Shown: one piece after another, positions 9,358 to 18,001 of the stretch
Numbering within the stretch: the first letter of the stretch is position 1
How the letters are laid out: every line of letters starts with the position of its first letter
Assembly (NCBI GenBank): GCA_019310785.1
Contig: JAFDDR010000006.1
Location: forward strand, 19,411-83,410
DNA: 64,000 nt
Source of the DNA: Deltaproteobacteria bacterium
GTDB taxonomy: Bacteria; Desulfobacterota; DSM-4660; Desulfatiglandales; Desulfatiglandaceae
Reading direction: 5' to 3'
The notes under the pieces: model-generated
Seen by the model: the letters and a program-made list of their open reading frames with translations, nothing else
The model's database searches: none
Told to the model about the DNA's origin: nothing
Program-made: the position numbers and the translations under genes

Positions 9358-9381
9358 GGATGCCCGTCTAAGCGGGCATCC
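9358..9381. repeat. Hairpin in the livK-livH gap
   Basis: GGATGCCCG and CGGGCATCC form a perfect 9-bp stem with a 6-base loop (TCTAAG). It lies 41 bases upstream of livH. There is no clear T-run on either side, so it is more likely an attenuating or mRNA-stabilising hairpin, or a small palindromic repeat, than a classic terminator. Stoichiometric excess of the binding protein over the permeases is usual for ABC importers, and such a structure could help to set it. Confidence 0.6.
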
Positions 9382-9436
9382 ACGTATTCTACTCGAATTA
9401 ATTGAAAATTTCCTGTTACACCTTAGATCCTTTGTT

Positions 9437-9492
9437 ATACTTTAGCTCTTTGCAAGGGTGAGGCATTTTTCAAGGCAATATCTAAACCTGGC
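9437..9492. repeat. 56-bp dispersed repeat, inverted copy at 56807-56862
   Basis: These 56 bases are identical, in reverse complement, to 56807-56862 about 47 kb away. Both copies are intergenic. This copy holds only one of the two 13-base arms (TGCAAGGGTGAGG) seen in the other copy, so it looks like a partial element. Identity ends abruptly on both sides. Confidence 0.85.
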
Positions 9493-9590
9493 GTATGAAT
9501 GTGGCCGATTTTCAGGTTTCTGCGAAAATATGTCCCAAATACCAGGCCAATATTACTCAATTTATCAAACAGCTAAAATATTGTGATCCT

Positions 9591-10868
9591 TTACTGTTTC
9601 GCCGATTTTAGGCCTGCAGGAAGTTGAATCTTTCCTTCGGCAACCGATTTGGGATAAACAATGACCCTCTTCCCTTTTCGCCATTGTATCATGCATCCGA
9701 GGGCCGTCTCTTTCGGGTCCTGACCATAAACCACCTGATGACCATCGTTGAATTTGATTCGGCCCATGGCCCCCATTCGATCCGTTTTTTCCAGTTCAAC
9801 CACGACTTTATCGCTATTTAGGGTCCCTGCCCTCTCTATGGCCTCTTTCAGGACATAGACCATCTCGTATGCCGGTGCCGGAGAATGGCCTGCCTCAATG
9901 GGCTTTCCATATTTTTTCTTATATTTTTCAAAGAATTCTACTGACTTCGGAACCTTTTTACAGGGAACACTGCCGATTTCAAAGATGCAGTTCATGGCAC
10001 CGTCAATCTTTTTGTCAAAGGTTTTCCAGGCCGCCGGTCCTGCTAAAGGGGAAATAAAACCTGCAACCAGGGCAGGTACGTGCATGGACTTCCATTGTTT
10101 GACAAGGATTCCACTCTGGGGCATATCAAATATCGGCAGGATAACTTGGGCGCCTTTGGCCTTGGCCTTCATCAGTCCTGATGAAAAATCAGATGCACCT
10201 GTAGGGTAGGCCTGTCGCCCCACGACTTCCCAGCCCATTTTGTCGAAAACGAGCTTGATCATAAGATCGCCCGTCTTTCTGGCCCAGGCTACGTCCTGGT
10301 TCATGATAAAGACCTTGTTAAAACCAAACTCCTTGTTCAGATGTGCCATTGTACCACCTAAATACTTGATGAGATATATAGCATTCAGGCAAACACGAAA
10401 TGTGTATTTATATTTGTCGTAATCCGTTTTGACCCTTTTCTCCATGGCCGGGGACATGGCGGTTCCTAAAATCATAGGGATTTTGTGCTGCCCAACCAGA
10501 TCCATGCAGGCAATGGCACACTCGGACCTGAAAGATCCGAATATAATGAAGTTGGCCTTGTCTTCTAAAATAAGTTTCTTGTGTGCCCTTATCACGTCGG
10601 CAACGGGGACTCCTGGTTCAGCCCCCCTGGCGTCGATGGCAACAACCTTGAAAGGACGTTTGACGGCGCCTACCTTTACGCCGCCATTCCCATTAATCTC
10701 GTCCACGGCCATGTTTACACAGGCAAGGCCCTCTTTTCCTTCAAGAAATCCAAGCGAGGTGGGCACGCCCAAAATAATCGGTTCCACGGCAATGGCTTTG
10801 GTGATCGGAATTCCCCATACAACAAAAAGGCAAAGTACCAGGGACAAAAAAACAATTCTCCTATTCAT
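9591..10868 (-). CDS. livK: Liv-type periplasmic substrate-binding protein LivK
   Basis: Periplasmic ligand-binding protein of type 1 fold, 425 aa. It has a Sec signal peptide (MNRRIVFLSLVLCLFVVWGI, cleavage probably after TKAIA), then the typical opening PIILGVPTSLGFLEGKEG and the domain pattern of receptor-family ANF ligand-binding proteins (DARGAEPGVPVADVIRAHKK). AGGAGG lies 5-6 bases before the ATG. It heads the liv operon. The ligand is not predictable; the pocket differs from classic LivJ/LivK, and the ligase at the operon end suggests an organic acid as an alternative to an amino acid. Confidence 0.92.
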   Translation of the reverse strand: MNRRIVFLSLVLCLFVVWGIPITKAIAVEPIILGVPTSLGFLEGKEGLACVNMAVDEINGNGGVKVGAVKRPFKVVAIDARGAEPGVPVADVIRAHKKLILEDKANFIIFGSFRSECAIACMDLVGQHKIPMILGTAMSPAMEKRVKTDYDKYKYTFRVCLNAIYLIKYLGGTMAHLNKEFGFNKVFIMNQDVAWARKTGDLMIKLVFDKMGWEVVGRQAYPTGASDFSSGLMKAKAKGAQVILPIFDMPQSGILVKQWKSMHVPALVAGFISPLAGPAAWKTFDKKIDGAMNCIFEIGSVPCKKVPKSVEFFEKYKKKYGKPIEAGHSPAPAYEMVYVLKEAIERAGTLNSDKVVVELEKTDRMGAMGRIKFNDGHQVVYGQDPKETALGCMIQWRKGKRVIVYPKSVAEGKIQLPAGLKSAKQ

Positions 10869-10977
10869 GGCTTTCCTCCTTTTTTGGGTGTCTCCACTCG
10901 TCGTGAAAAAATCACCCGGTTAAAATAAAATGAAAATCCAAACCCCATTCAATAAATTTTCGTACAACCCGACTGAT

Positions 10978-11424
10978 TTATTTAGATTTATTTCCGTCTA
11001 TGGCACTGCCGATATCCTGAAGCAGGACAAATCCCTGCCTGATTCGCACCTTCATGCTTTTCCGATCTGCGATCCTTATGAAATAGAGTTTTTTCATCTT
11101 TCTTATCCCTGAAAAACTGGTTTCGATTTTCCAGGGGGAATCGAGTGGCAATACGGTATTCTTCGTGAAAGAAAGGATCCCGTAGTTCAATTGAATTCCA
11201 CCGGGGCTGACAGAGACGGCACTGAAACCAAAAAACGGGCTGTTAAAAAACCATAAGACAATGAGCACCCAGATGGAAAAGACAATCGTATGCTTGACCT
11301 TCTTTTTTACAAGCGAGCGTACTAACAGGAATACCACTATGCTCAGGGAAAAAAGCATAATCATATTCTGAACAAAGAGGGATTTGATAATAAAGGTCTC
11401 TGGCATCATTTCCTTTATTAGCAT
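10978..11424 (-). CDS. Small membrane protein of unknown function, possibly PH-like
   Basis: 148 aa with two predicted membrane helices (about residues 18-36 and 45-65), followed by an ~80-residue beta-rich soluble part that opens VSVSPGGIQLNYG and contains PWKIETSFSGIRKM. This layout resembles bacterial PH-domain (DUF304-like) membrane proteins, but similarity by eye is weak and I do not name it. No good ribosome site precedes the tracked ATG. AAGGA lies before the ATGATG six codons on, so MPETF may be the true start. It is alone, between livK and the divergent transporter gene. Confidence 0.65.
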   Translation of the reverse strand: MLIKEMMPETFIIKSLFVQNMIMLFSLSIVVFLLVRSLVKKKVKHTIVFSIWVLIVLWFFNSPFFGFSAVSVSPGGIQLNYGILSFTKNTVLPLDSPWKIETSFSGIRKMKKLYFIRIADRKSMKVRIRQGFVLLQDIGSAIDGNKSK

Positions 11425-11484
11425 TTAACACAGAATATTCAGGAGTGTCAATCAGCTACAGTAAAACCTGCGAAACCTTATTTC

Positions 11485-11513
11485 TTGACAGTATAAAAAA
11501 CGTTTTGTATAGA
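11485..11513 (+). promoter_or_regulatory. Sigma70-type promoter for the SLC13/ArsB-type gene
   Basis: TTGACA (11485-11490) and TATAGA (11508-11513) are separated by exactly 17 bases, about 93 bases before the ATG at 11606. It is the best housekeeping-type promoter in the window by eye. Confidence 0.65.
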
Positions 11514-11605
11514 GTCCTTAGACAATTTAAAGGCTTAAAATGGGAACTTTTAAATGCGTTCCTTTTTCATTCGCTTATACCAAGAACTCCGGAGGAATCC
11601 TTATA

Positions 11606-13348
11606 ATGCAAGCCCTTAAGCATTCTTTGATATTGTTGATTGGTCTCACCCTGTTTTTTATTGCTTCACCCGTTTCAGCAGGCCACGGCGCCAAGGGAGG
11701 TCCCCCCAAAGCGGTCATTCCGGGCGGTGATACCATCAATATTTCCGGCATTATCCTTGATAGCCACAAGGAAGCCATTGATGAAGCTGAAGTGCTGTTC
11801 CTTGTCAATGGTAAAGAGATTGACCGAGTAATAACGGCCCACAACGGCAAATATGTGTCCAGGTTTCAGCTAAAAAAAGGCCAAATTCAATCCGCAACTA
11901 TTCATGTGGAAGTCCACAAGACAAGTTTCAAGTCCCAATCCCTTGAATTCAAAGGCTCTGAGCTGGCACAAAAGTATGATCAATTTTATATCAGTGAAGA
12001 CATCACCATGCCCCGGTTCTTGGGCCCGGCATTCTGGATATCCACTATTGTCTTTATACTGGCTTATGTCCTCATTGCCTTTGAACTGCTCCACAGGACC
12101 GTGGCGGCCATGTTAGGCGCTTCCCTTATGCTTGTAATTTCATATACCATCGGGACCGTCCTGCCGGAATACCACATCTTCTCCTTTGAAAGGGCCATCA
12201 GTTCCATTGATATGAATGTGATTTTTCTGCTCATGGGCATGATGATTATCGTGGGTGTATTAAAGCATACGGGCGTTTTCCAGTGGTGCGCGTATGTCTC
12301 ATATAAACTGGCAAAGGGTAAGGTCTTTCTCTTAGTCGTTTATCTCATGATATTTACGGCCGTGTCCTCGGCATTTTTAGATAATGTCACCACAATGCTT
12401 CTTTTGACGGGCGTGGCCATTGAAATTTCCATTTCCCTTTCCTTAAATCCCTTAGTCCTGCTGATTCCTTTAGTCCTTGCCTCAAATATTGGAGGCACAG
12501 CCACCCTTATCGGCGATCCACCCAATATCATGATCGGGTCCTATGCCGGTCTGACCTTTATGGACTTTGTGGTCGCCATTGCCCTGATCTGCGGGGTGGC
12601 CATGGTGGCCCTCGTTATCTTCTCCAAATTAGTATGGGGAAAGGCATACGCAGCGGCAAAGGTTGAAAATGTTTCGGAATATATAAAGGACTTGAAAGAG
12701 AAATATCCCATAACCGATCCAATCCTTCTAACCTACGGATTAGCTATTCTGGGATTTGTGGTATTCCTGTTCCTCAGTCACGGTTACTGGCACATGGAGG
12801 TAAGCGTGGCCGCATTAATGGGCGCGTCCGTCCTTTTTACCGTTGCCATTTTGACGGGAAAGGTCAATCTGATCGAATTGATAGAAAAGGATATTGAGTG
12901 GCCGACACTGATGTTCTTTATCTTTTTGTTCATGCTTGTGGGGGCCGTGGAATCGAGCGGGCTTCTGGCACTGGTTGCGGACTGGATACTTACACTCTCT
13001 GCGGGCAATTTTGTGGTCGCGTGCAGTCTGATCATCTGGGTTGCCGCCATCATGTCCGCGTTTGTGGACAACATCCCATTCACGGCCACCATGCTCCCCA
13101 TTGTGGCCTATCTCAGCACGGTGATCCCGGGCTCGGAAAACACCCTGTGGTGGGCCTTAGCACTTGGCGCCTGTTTTGGCGGAAACGGGACCATTATCGG
13201 GGCCTCGGCAAACGTGGTTACCATGGGGATCGCGGAATCGAGAGGATACAGGATCAGCTTCGGCGGTTTTATGAAAACAGCCTTCCCATTCATGATTATC
13301 AGTGTATTGATCGCCCATGCCTGGCTGCTTATTTTCAGACCACAATAA
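11606..13348 (+). CDS. SLC13/ArsB-NhaD superfamily transporter with N-terminal extracytoplasmic domain
   Basis: Secondary transporter of the ion transporter superfamily. The ATG at 11606 has GGAGGA upstream and starts a clear signal peptide (MQALKHSLILLIGLTLFFIA), so the longer tracked start is wrong. After the signal there is a ~100-residue beta-rich, carboxypeptidase-regulatory-like domain (GDTINISGIILDSHKEAIDE), then about 11 membrane helices with the two superfamily repeats: FLDNVTTMLL with GDPPNIMIG, and FVDNIPFTATMLPI with GASANVV. These Asp-Asn and Pro-Asn motifs line the cation/anion site in ArsB/NhaD/P-protein relatives. The substrate (sodium/proton, dicarboxylate or oxyanion) cannot be decided. 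The gene stands alone with its own promoter and terminator. Confidence 0.9.
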   Translation: MQALKHSLILLIGLTLFFIASPVSAGHGAKGGPPKAVIPGGDTINISGIILDSHKEAIDEAEVLFLVNGKEIDRVITAHNGKYVSRFQLKKGQIQSATIHVEVHKTSFKSQSLEFKGSELAQKYDQFYISEDITMPRFLGPAFWISTIVFILAYVLIAFELLHRTVAAMLGASLMLVISYTIGTVLPEYHIFSFERAISSIDMNVIFLLMGMMIIVGVLKHTGVFQWCAYVSYKLAKGKVFLLVVYLMIFTAVSSAFLDNVTTMLLLTGVAIEISISLSLNPLVLLIPLVLASNIGGTATLIGDPPNIMIGSYAGLTFMDFVVAIALICGVAMVALVIFSKLVWGKAYAAAKVENVSEYIKDLKEKYPITDPILLTYGLAILGFVVFLFLSHGYWHMEVSVAALMGASVLFTVAILTGKVNLIELIEKDIEWPTLMFFIFLFMLVGAVESSGLLALVADWILTLSAGNFVVACSLIIWVAAIMSAFVDNIPFTATMLPIVAYLSTVIPGSENTLWWALALGACFGGNGTIIGASANVVTMGIAESRGYRISFGGFMKTAFPFMIISVLIAHAWLLIFRPQ

Positions 13349-13386
13349 GGGCGTGTATGAGACGGTGTTGATGCAATAAAAAATGG

Positions 13387-13430
13387 AAGCCCCTCCTGGC
13401 ATATAGCAGGCGGGGCTTTTCTTTATTTTT
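13387..13430 (+). terminator. Rho-independent terminator after the SLC13/ArsB-type gene
   Basis: AAGCCCC-T-CCTG, an 8-base loop, then CAGG-C-GGGGCTT form a stem with one mismatch, followed by a T-rich tail (TTTTCTTTATTTTT). It lies 38 bases after the stop codon. Confidence 0.85.
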
Positions 13431-13440
13431 ACACTAAAAA

Positions 13441-13721
13441 CCTGGTCCAGATGACCAGGCATTGGTCATCCCCATAGGGGGATTTGCTTTGTTGGAGTTT
13501 CATTGACTTATTGAAATTACAAATATCAAATCCCAAATATCAAATAAATCCCAATGACCAAAATTCAAAAATACAAACAAAGTCATGTCCTGGAAGGTTT
13601 TGGTAATTGAATATTGGAATTTGAGATTTGTTTGTAATTTGGTGCTTGGAATTTGTATTTTTAGACACAAAAATCTAAGGCAGAGCCATCTATCTCTGAC
13701 TTGGCCCGAGGACCAGGTTTT
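13441..13721 (+). repeat. ~280-bp intergenic repeat, copy A
   Basis: It begins with a hairpin (CCTGGTC, 5-base loop, GACCAGG), then GGATTTGCTTTGTTGGAG, an AT-rich imperfect inverted repeat built of CAAATATCAAATCCCAAAT-like words, TTTTTAGACACAAAAATC, and a second hairpin ending GAGGACCAGGTTTT. The same order of blocks occurs at 25297-25574 and, rearranged or shorter, at 26431-26760 and 47077-47290. This copy ends 32 bases before the recQ start. The ORF at 13500-13754 on the minus strand is repeat-derived and not a gene. Confidence 0.85.
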
Positions 13722-13753
13722 CAATGTAGGAATAAAATGAGAGCGAACTGACA

Positions 13754-14530
13754 ATGTCTGAAAACCACGAACCTCTAAAAGAAGCCCTCTCTTTCATGGA
13801 ACGGGTGTTCGGATTTCATGAGTTCAGACCGGGCCAGGATGAGATATTAGAATCAGTGCTGGATGGTTCGGACAGCCTGGTGATCATGCCCACGGGCGGG
13901 GGAAAATCCCTGTGTTACCAGGTTCCCGCATTCATAAGACCCGGGATTACCCTGGTCATTTCTCCTCTTATTGCCCTTATGAAAGACCAGGTGGACTCGC
14001 TTCGGGTCCTGGATCTGCCGGTTGACGCCGTTCATAGCCTCATGGGACTCGGAGAACAAGAAAATACCCTCCTTAAGATTTCCGAAGGTAAAACCAGGTT
14101 AGTGTACGCCTCGCCCGAAAGGCTCAGAAACCAGAGATTTATGGACGCGCTCAGTCAAAATACGGTTTCCATGGTGGCCGTGGATGAAGCCCACTGCATT
14201 TCCCAGTGGGGGCATGATTTCAGGCCCGACTATTTGAGAATCAGCCATGCCATTGAGGCCATTGGCAGGCCACAGGTCATTGCGCTTACCGCCACGGCCA
14301 CGGAAAAGGTCCGTTCGGATATTGTCCAGCAATTGAAATTGAAGGCCCCAAGGGTCTTTGTTACCGGGTTTGACCGACGTAATCTTTTCTGGGAGGTACG
14401 GCAGTGCGCGGATGAAAAGGAAAAAAAAAATAGCAGTATTGGAAGAACGTCTCTTAAACCTTTCAGGCGCTGCCATTGTCTACACCGGGACCAGAAAAAA
14501 CGTAGAGCGCACTGTCCAAAAGCTCAATAA
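13754..14530 (+). CDS. recQ: RecQ helicase, N-terminal part (frame broken at A10 tract)
   Basis: ATP-dependent 3'-5' DNA helicase, first RecA-like lobe. It carries motif 0 (FRPGQDEILESVL), Walker A MPTGGGKSLCYQ, Walker B/DEAH (DEAHCISQWGHDFRP) and motif III (ALTATATEKV). The reading frame is right until about residue 223 (FDRRNLFWEVR...). It then leaves the RecQ sequence at a run of ten A residues (14421-14430) and ends in unrelated residues. Dropping one A joins it exactly to the downstream frame. It is therefore one gene with the next entry: a sequencing error, a recent mutation, or expression by slippage on the A-run. Confidence 0.88.
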   Translation: MSENHEPLKEALSFMERVFGFHEFRPGQDEILESVLDGSDSLVIMPTGGGKSLCYQVPAFIRPGITLVISPLIALMKDQVDSLRVLDLPVDAVHSLMGLGEQENTLLKISEGKTRLVYASPERLRNQRFMDALSQNTVSMVAVDEAHCISQWGHDFRPDYLRISHAIEAIGRPQVIALTATATEKVRSDIVQQLKLKAPRVFVTGFDRRNLFWEVRQCADEKEKKNSSIGRTSLKPFRRCHCLHRDQKKRRAHCPKAQ

Positions 14531-16112
14531 GGGCAATTTAAAGGCCAGGGCATACCATGCCGGGTTGGATGAGGCCGAGCGAACCCGGGTTCAGGAAAAC
14601 TTCATGGAGGGCCGATCCGACCTCGTGGTAGCAACAAATGCCTTTGGCATGGGAATCGACCGTTCGGATATTCGTATGGTCATCCATCACACCTTTCCCG
14701 GAACCATCGAGGCATACTACCAGGAGGGTGGCCGTGCGGGCCGGGACGGAGAACCGGCTACCTGTTTGCTCCTGTACACACCTTCCGACAGGATGCTTCA
14801 GGAATTTTTTATAGACTCGCGGTACCCACCTCGTGAAATAGTGTTTCAGGTCTATGATTGTCTGCTACACCGTCAGGAGGAACTTTTGTGGTTGACTTAT
14901 CGTGAAATCGGGATGTTGGGCGATGAGAAAATTCCTGATCTGACAGTGGGATCGTGCATCAAGATCTTAGAAGACGCATCTGCCGTTAAGAGACTTCACC
15001 GTTACGATAACCAGGCCGAGCTTTATCTTAAGAAAAACCCTCAAATCCTTATCAATGAACTCACATCAAGGGCAAAAAACAGGAAAAAGCTCCTTCAAAA
15101 CCTTGAACGCATTTACGGAGATGATCAACTCACAAACGGGATCCAGTTTCTCCCCGCTGAACTGGCAAAGAGAACTGATCTATCCATAGACGCCCTGAGA
15201 AGGTGTTTTCTGCAAATGGAGTCCGAAGGCGCTATTACCTATATCCCTCCCTTCCGCGGCAGGGGACTCCGTGTCCTCAAACGCGTAAAACCTGAAGAAC
15301 TTGAAATCGATTTTCATGCACTAAAGGTTCGCAAGGCATATGAACTGACTAAACTGGATCAGGTGATGGACTATGCCACAACAGAAAGATGCCGCCGCAG
15401 CTTTTTGGTCGGCTATTTTGGGGAGTCCGCAAAAGGGGATAACTGCGGGGCCTGTGATCGCTGTAAGACGCGCGAAACGCGCGCCGTTTCTCACAAAAAT
15501 GGTACCGATCCCATCTTAGCCGTCAAGGTCCTGAGTGGTGTGGCCCGATTGAAAGGGCGATTCGGTACCGGCATGGCGGCCAAAGTGCTCACAGGGTCCA
15601 AAGATCGCATGCTTTTCCAGTTCAGGCTTCAGCATCTTTCCACGTATGGTCTCCTTTCAGACTATACACAGGCCCAGGTGCAGGACTGGATCAAGGAACT
15701 CATTTCAAAAGGGTGTCTTGTTTCACGCCGAACTTTTATAGGTGAAAAAAACTACCCTGTCCTGGAACTCACTGACCGGGGATTTCGTGTTATGGGAGGA
15801 GATGAAGAAATTTATCTCTCACCCGCTGTGATAGAACAAAAGGCGGTCCGGCCGGAATCCATAACGCTTCACGGCATCGAAATGGAAACCTTTGCCCGGC
15901 TCCGTGAATTACGCGCACGCTTAGCCAAAGAAGAAAAACTACCCTCTTACTGCATCTTCCATGACCGGACACTTCGGGAAATGACCCGTGCCCTTCCGGG
16001 AACCCCGGAAGAACTCCTTCGTGTTACAGGTGTTGGAGAAGTAACTCTGAGGAAGTATGGGCAGGCGTTCTTGAAGGTATTGAGAGAAATAAAAGACGAG
16101 AAGTCAGGCTAA
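14412..16112 (+). CDS. recQ: RecQ helicase, C-terminal part
   Basis: Continuation of RecQ in the +1 frame. It contains the second helicase lobe (VYTGTRKNVERTV, ATNAFGMGIDRSDIR, QEGGRAGRDG), a RecQ zinc-binding domain with its four Cys (CRRSFLVGYF ... CGACDRC), a winged-helix RQC domain and an HRDC domain at the end (LRARLAKEEKLPSYCIF). Only the stretch after the A-run (from ~14431) belongs to the helicase; the ATG at 14412 is simply the first in this frame and has no ribosome site. With one A removed the full protein is about 785 aa, longer than E. coli RecQ (~610) but common for the long RecQ type. No other gene follows closely. Confidence 0.85.
   Translation: MKRKKKIAVLEERLLNLSGAAIVYTGTRKNVERTVQKLNKGNLKARAYHAGLDEAERTRVQENFMEGRSDLVVATNAFGMGIDRSDIRMVIHHTFPGTIEAYYQEGGRAGRDGEPATCLLLYTPSDRMLQEFFIDSRYPPREIVFQVYDCLLHRQEELLWLTYREIGMLGDEKIPDLTVGSCIKILEDASAVKRLHRYDNQAELYLKKNPQILINELTSRAKNRKKLLQNLERIYGDDQLTNGIQFLPAELAKRTDLSIDALRRCFLQMESEGAITYIPPFRGRGLRVLKRVKPEELEIDFHALKVRKAYELTKLDQVMDYATTERCRRSFLVGYFGESAKGDNCGACDRCKTRETRAVSHKNGTDPILAVKVLSGVARLKGRFGTGMAAKVLTGSKDRMLFQFRLQHLSTYGLLSDYTQAQVQDWIKELISKGCLVSRRTFIGEKNYPVLELTDRGFRVMGGDEEIYLSPAVIEQKAVRPESITLHGIEMETFARLRELRARLAKEEKLPSYCIFHDRTLREMTRALPGTPEELLRVTGVGEVTLRKYGQAFLKVLREIKDEKSG
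14421..14430 (+). other. A10 homopolymer at the recQ frame break
   Basis: Ten consecutive A residues, in the context GAAAAGG-A10-TAGC. Nine A residues would keep the recQ frame open. Runs this long are prone to polymerase slippage in vivo, to RNA polymerase slippage, and to base-calling error. Confidence 0.9.
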
Positions 16113-16213
16113 TAGAAATGCCAAAGGAATTCCACTGTTATCCTGATCTATCCCTTCTCCTCTAATTCTTTCGGATTATGTTTATACACTGATTAAAACA
16201 TTTCCAATCCGTC

Positions 16214-16241
16214 TTGACATTCCAGAGTTTTCTGATAGATT
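16214..16241 (+). promoter_or_regulatory. Possible sigma70-type promoter for the RCK channel-like gene
   Basis: TTGACA (16214-16219), 16-base spacer, TAGATT (16236-16241), about 87 bases before the ATG at 16328. The -35 is perfect and the -10 is fair. Confidence 0.5.
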
Positions 16242-16327
16242 AGATATATTGATATTAGTTAAGGTGTATTCAGTGCATACAACCATCCCACCCCATTTTT
16301 TTCGTAAAATTAACAGGATACACTATC

Positions 16328-17959
16328 ATGAAATTCATTCCTTCCCAAATCCTTTACTTTACTCGAAGCAGAACAACAAAGAGGAACGTCAAGCTTCTAT
16401 TCAAGTTCCTTTTGGCGTTGACAATGCTGGTGGTAATATACAGCGTTTTGTTTCATTTCATAATGCTTTTTGAAGAAAAGGAGTTTAGCTGGATTACAGG
16501 TTTCTATTGGACACTCACTGTGATGTCCACGCTTGGCTTCGGCATTCTTTTTCTTCTTGTCATGTTGCCCTTTACCTTCATTCAATTTTTTTATGCCCCA
16601 TGGCTTGAAGCCCAATCAAGGGCCAAAACTCCGCGGGAATTGCCGGAAGGCACAACAGGACACGTGATACTGACAAGCTTTGATCCCATAACCATAAACC
16701 TCGTAGAAAAACTAAAGAAATATGATTATGAATATGCTATTATCGCCACTGATTTTCAACGTGCGTTAGAACTTTATGATTTGAACTTCAAGGTGGTCGT
16801 TGGAGATCTGGGTGATCCGGAAACATATAAACGTCTCCGCATACAAAATGCTGCCATGCTGGTCGCCAACAACGATGATATGACCAACACAAATATATCC
16901 TTTACGGTCAGGGAGGTCTCTGAAAAAGTACCCGTCGTTACTAATGCAGATGCGGATGATTCCATCGATATTTTGCAGCTTGCCGGCAGCACTTATGTCT
17001 TTCAGTTTATGAAGATGCTTGGGGAATCCTTAGCGCGAAGAACGCTCGGAATGAGTATGGGGGCAAATGTTATCGGAAGATTCGATCAACTTCTCATCGC
17101 CGAAGCACCTGCAATGCGAACACCACTTGAGGGAAAAACCCTCATTCAAAGCAATCTGCGAGAAAAAACCGGCGTAACAGTTGTCGGGCTTTGGGAGAGA
17201 GGCCGATTTAAAATGCCTCAGCCACAGACTCGAATCGATTCCACGACTGTGCTCGTGCTTGCCGGTTCGGCTGAACAGCTCGAAAAATATGACGAGGTCT
17301 TCTCCATTTACCGTGTTTATCACACCGCCGATGCTCCTGTTCTCATATTGGGTGGCGGCCGTGTCGGGCATGCAGCGGCACAGATCCTGGAAGAGCGACA
17401 GATTGTTTATAAGGTTGTGGAGAAGAATCCGAAATTTATTCAAAATAATAAGTATATTCAAGGAAATGCTGCCGATCTTGATATCTTGAGTCAGGCCGGC
17501 ATACGGGAAGCTTCATCTGTCATTATTACCACTCATGATGACTCCATGAATATTTATCTCACCATCTATTGCCGTCAACTGCGATCCGATATACAGATTA
17601 TCAGCAGGGCAAATCTGGACGGAAATATTTCCAAACTGCACAGGGCTGGAGCAGACATTGTCATGGCACATGCTTCCATGGGAGCAAATACCATAATTAA
17701 TCTTCTAAAACCCAATAAAATACTGATGTTTGCAGAAGGACTGAACATCTTCCGCGCGTCGGTACACTCATCCCTTGCGGGCAAAACTCTTGCTGAAAGT
17801 CAAATCCGGAAACAAACGGGCTGCAGCGTAATAGCTATTGGTAGGGAGAATAAATTGAATATCAACCCCGAACCCTCGATTCTTCTTGGGGAACATGATG
17901 AAATGGTCTTGATTGGGACGAGCGATGCTGAAAAACGTCTTATGGAGATCTATCAATAA
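16328..17959 (+). CDS. Double-RCK potassium channel-like protein with apparent pore deletion
   Basis: 543 aa. A membrane helix (about residues 22-48) and a pore-helix segment (SWITGFYWTLTVMSTLGFG) are followed at once by ILFLLVMLPFTFIQFF. In relatives as I remember them, about 20 residues (the filter Asp, the outer mouth and the first half of TM2) stand between GFG and this segment, so the pore appears shortened in frame. Two cytoplasmic RCK units follow: RCK-N/TrkA-C at ~110-325 and again at ~335-543 (LILGGGRVGHAAAQIL, intact GxGxxG). Without the deleted part, ion conduction is doubtful; it may be a regulatory subunit or a broken gene. It is followed after 42 bases by the DUF1538 gene. Confidence 0.85.
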   Translation: MKFIPSQILYFTRSRTTKRNVKLLFKFLLALTMLVVIYSVLFHFIMLFEEKEFSWITGFYWTLTVMSTLGFGILFLLVMLPFTFIQFFYAPWLEAQSRAKTPRELPEGTTGHVILTSFDPITINLVEKLKKYDYEYAIIATDFQRALELYDLNFKVVVGDLGDPETYKRLRIQNAAMLVANNDDMTNTNISFTVREVSEKVPVVTNADADDSIDILQLAGSTYVFQFMKMLGESLARRTLGMSMGANVIGRFDQLLIAEAPAMRTPLEGKTLIQSNLREKTGVTVVGLWERGRFKMPQPQTRIDSTTVLVLAGSAEQLEKYDEVFSIYRVYHTADAPVLILGGGRVGHAAAQILEERQIVYKVVEKNPKFIQNNKYIQGNAADLDILSQAGIREASSVIITTHDDSMNIYLTIYCRQLRSDIQIISRANLDGNISKLHRAGADIVMAHASMGANTIINLLKPNKILMFAEGLNIFRASVHSSLAGKTLAESQIRKQTGCSVIAIGRENKLNINPEPSILLGEHDEMVLIGTSDAEKRLMEIYQ

Positions 17960-18001
17960 CCATCGAGCCATTGCAAAGCTCTGGACGGGAACAAAGAGAT
18001 A

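Noticed and set aside
13500-13754. 84-aa ORF on the minus strand (and similar ORFs at 25403-25786 and 47055-47243)
   Set aside because: They share words such as STKLQTNLKFQY because they are translations of the same intergenic repeat, not genes.
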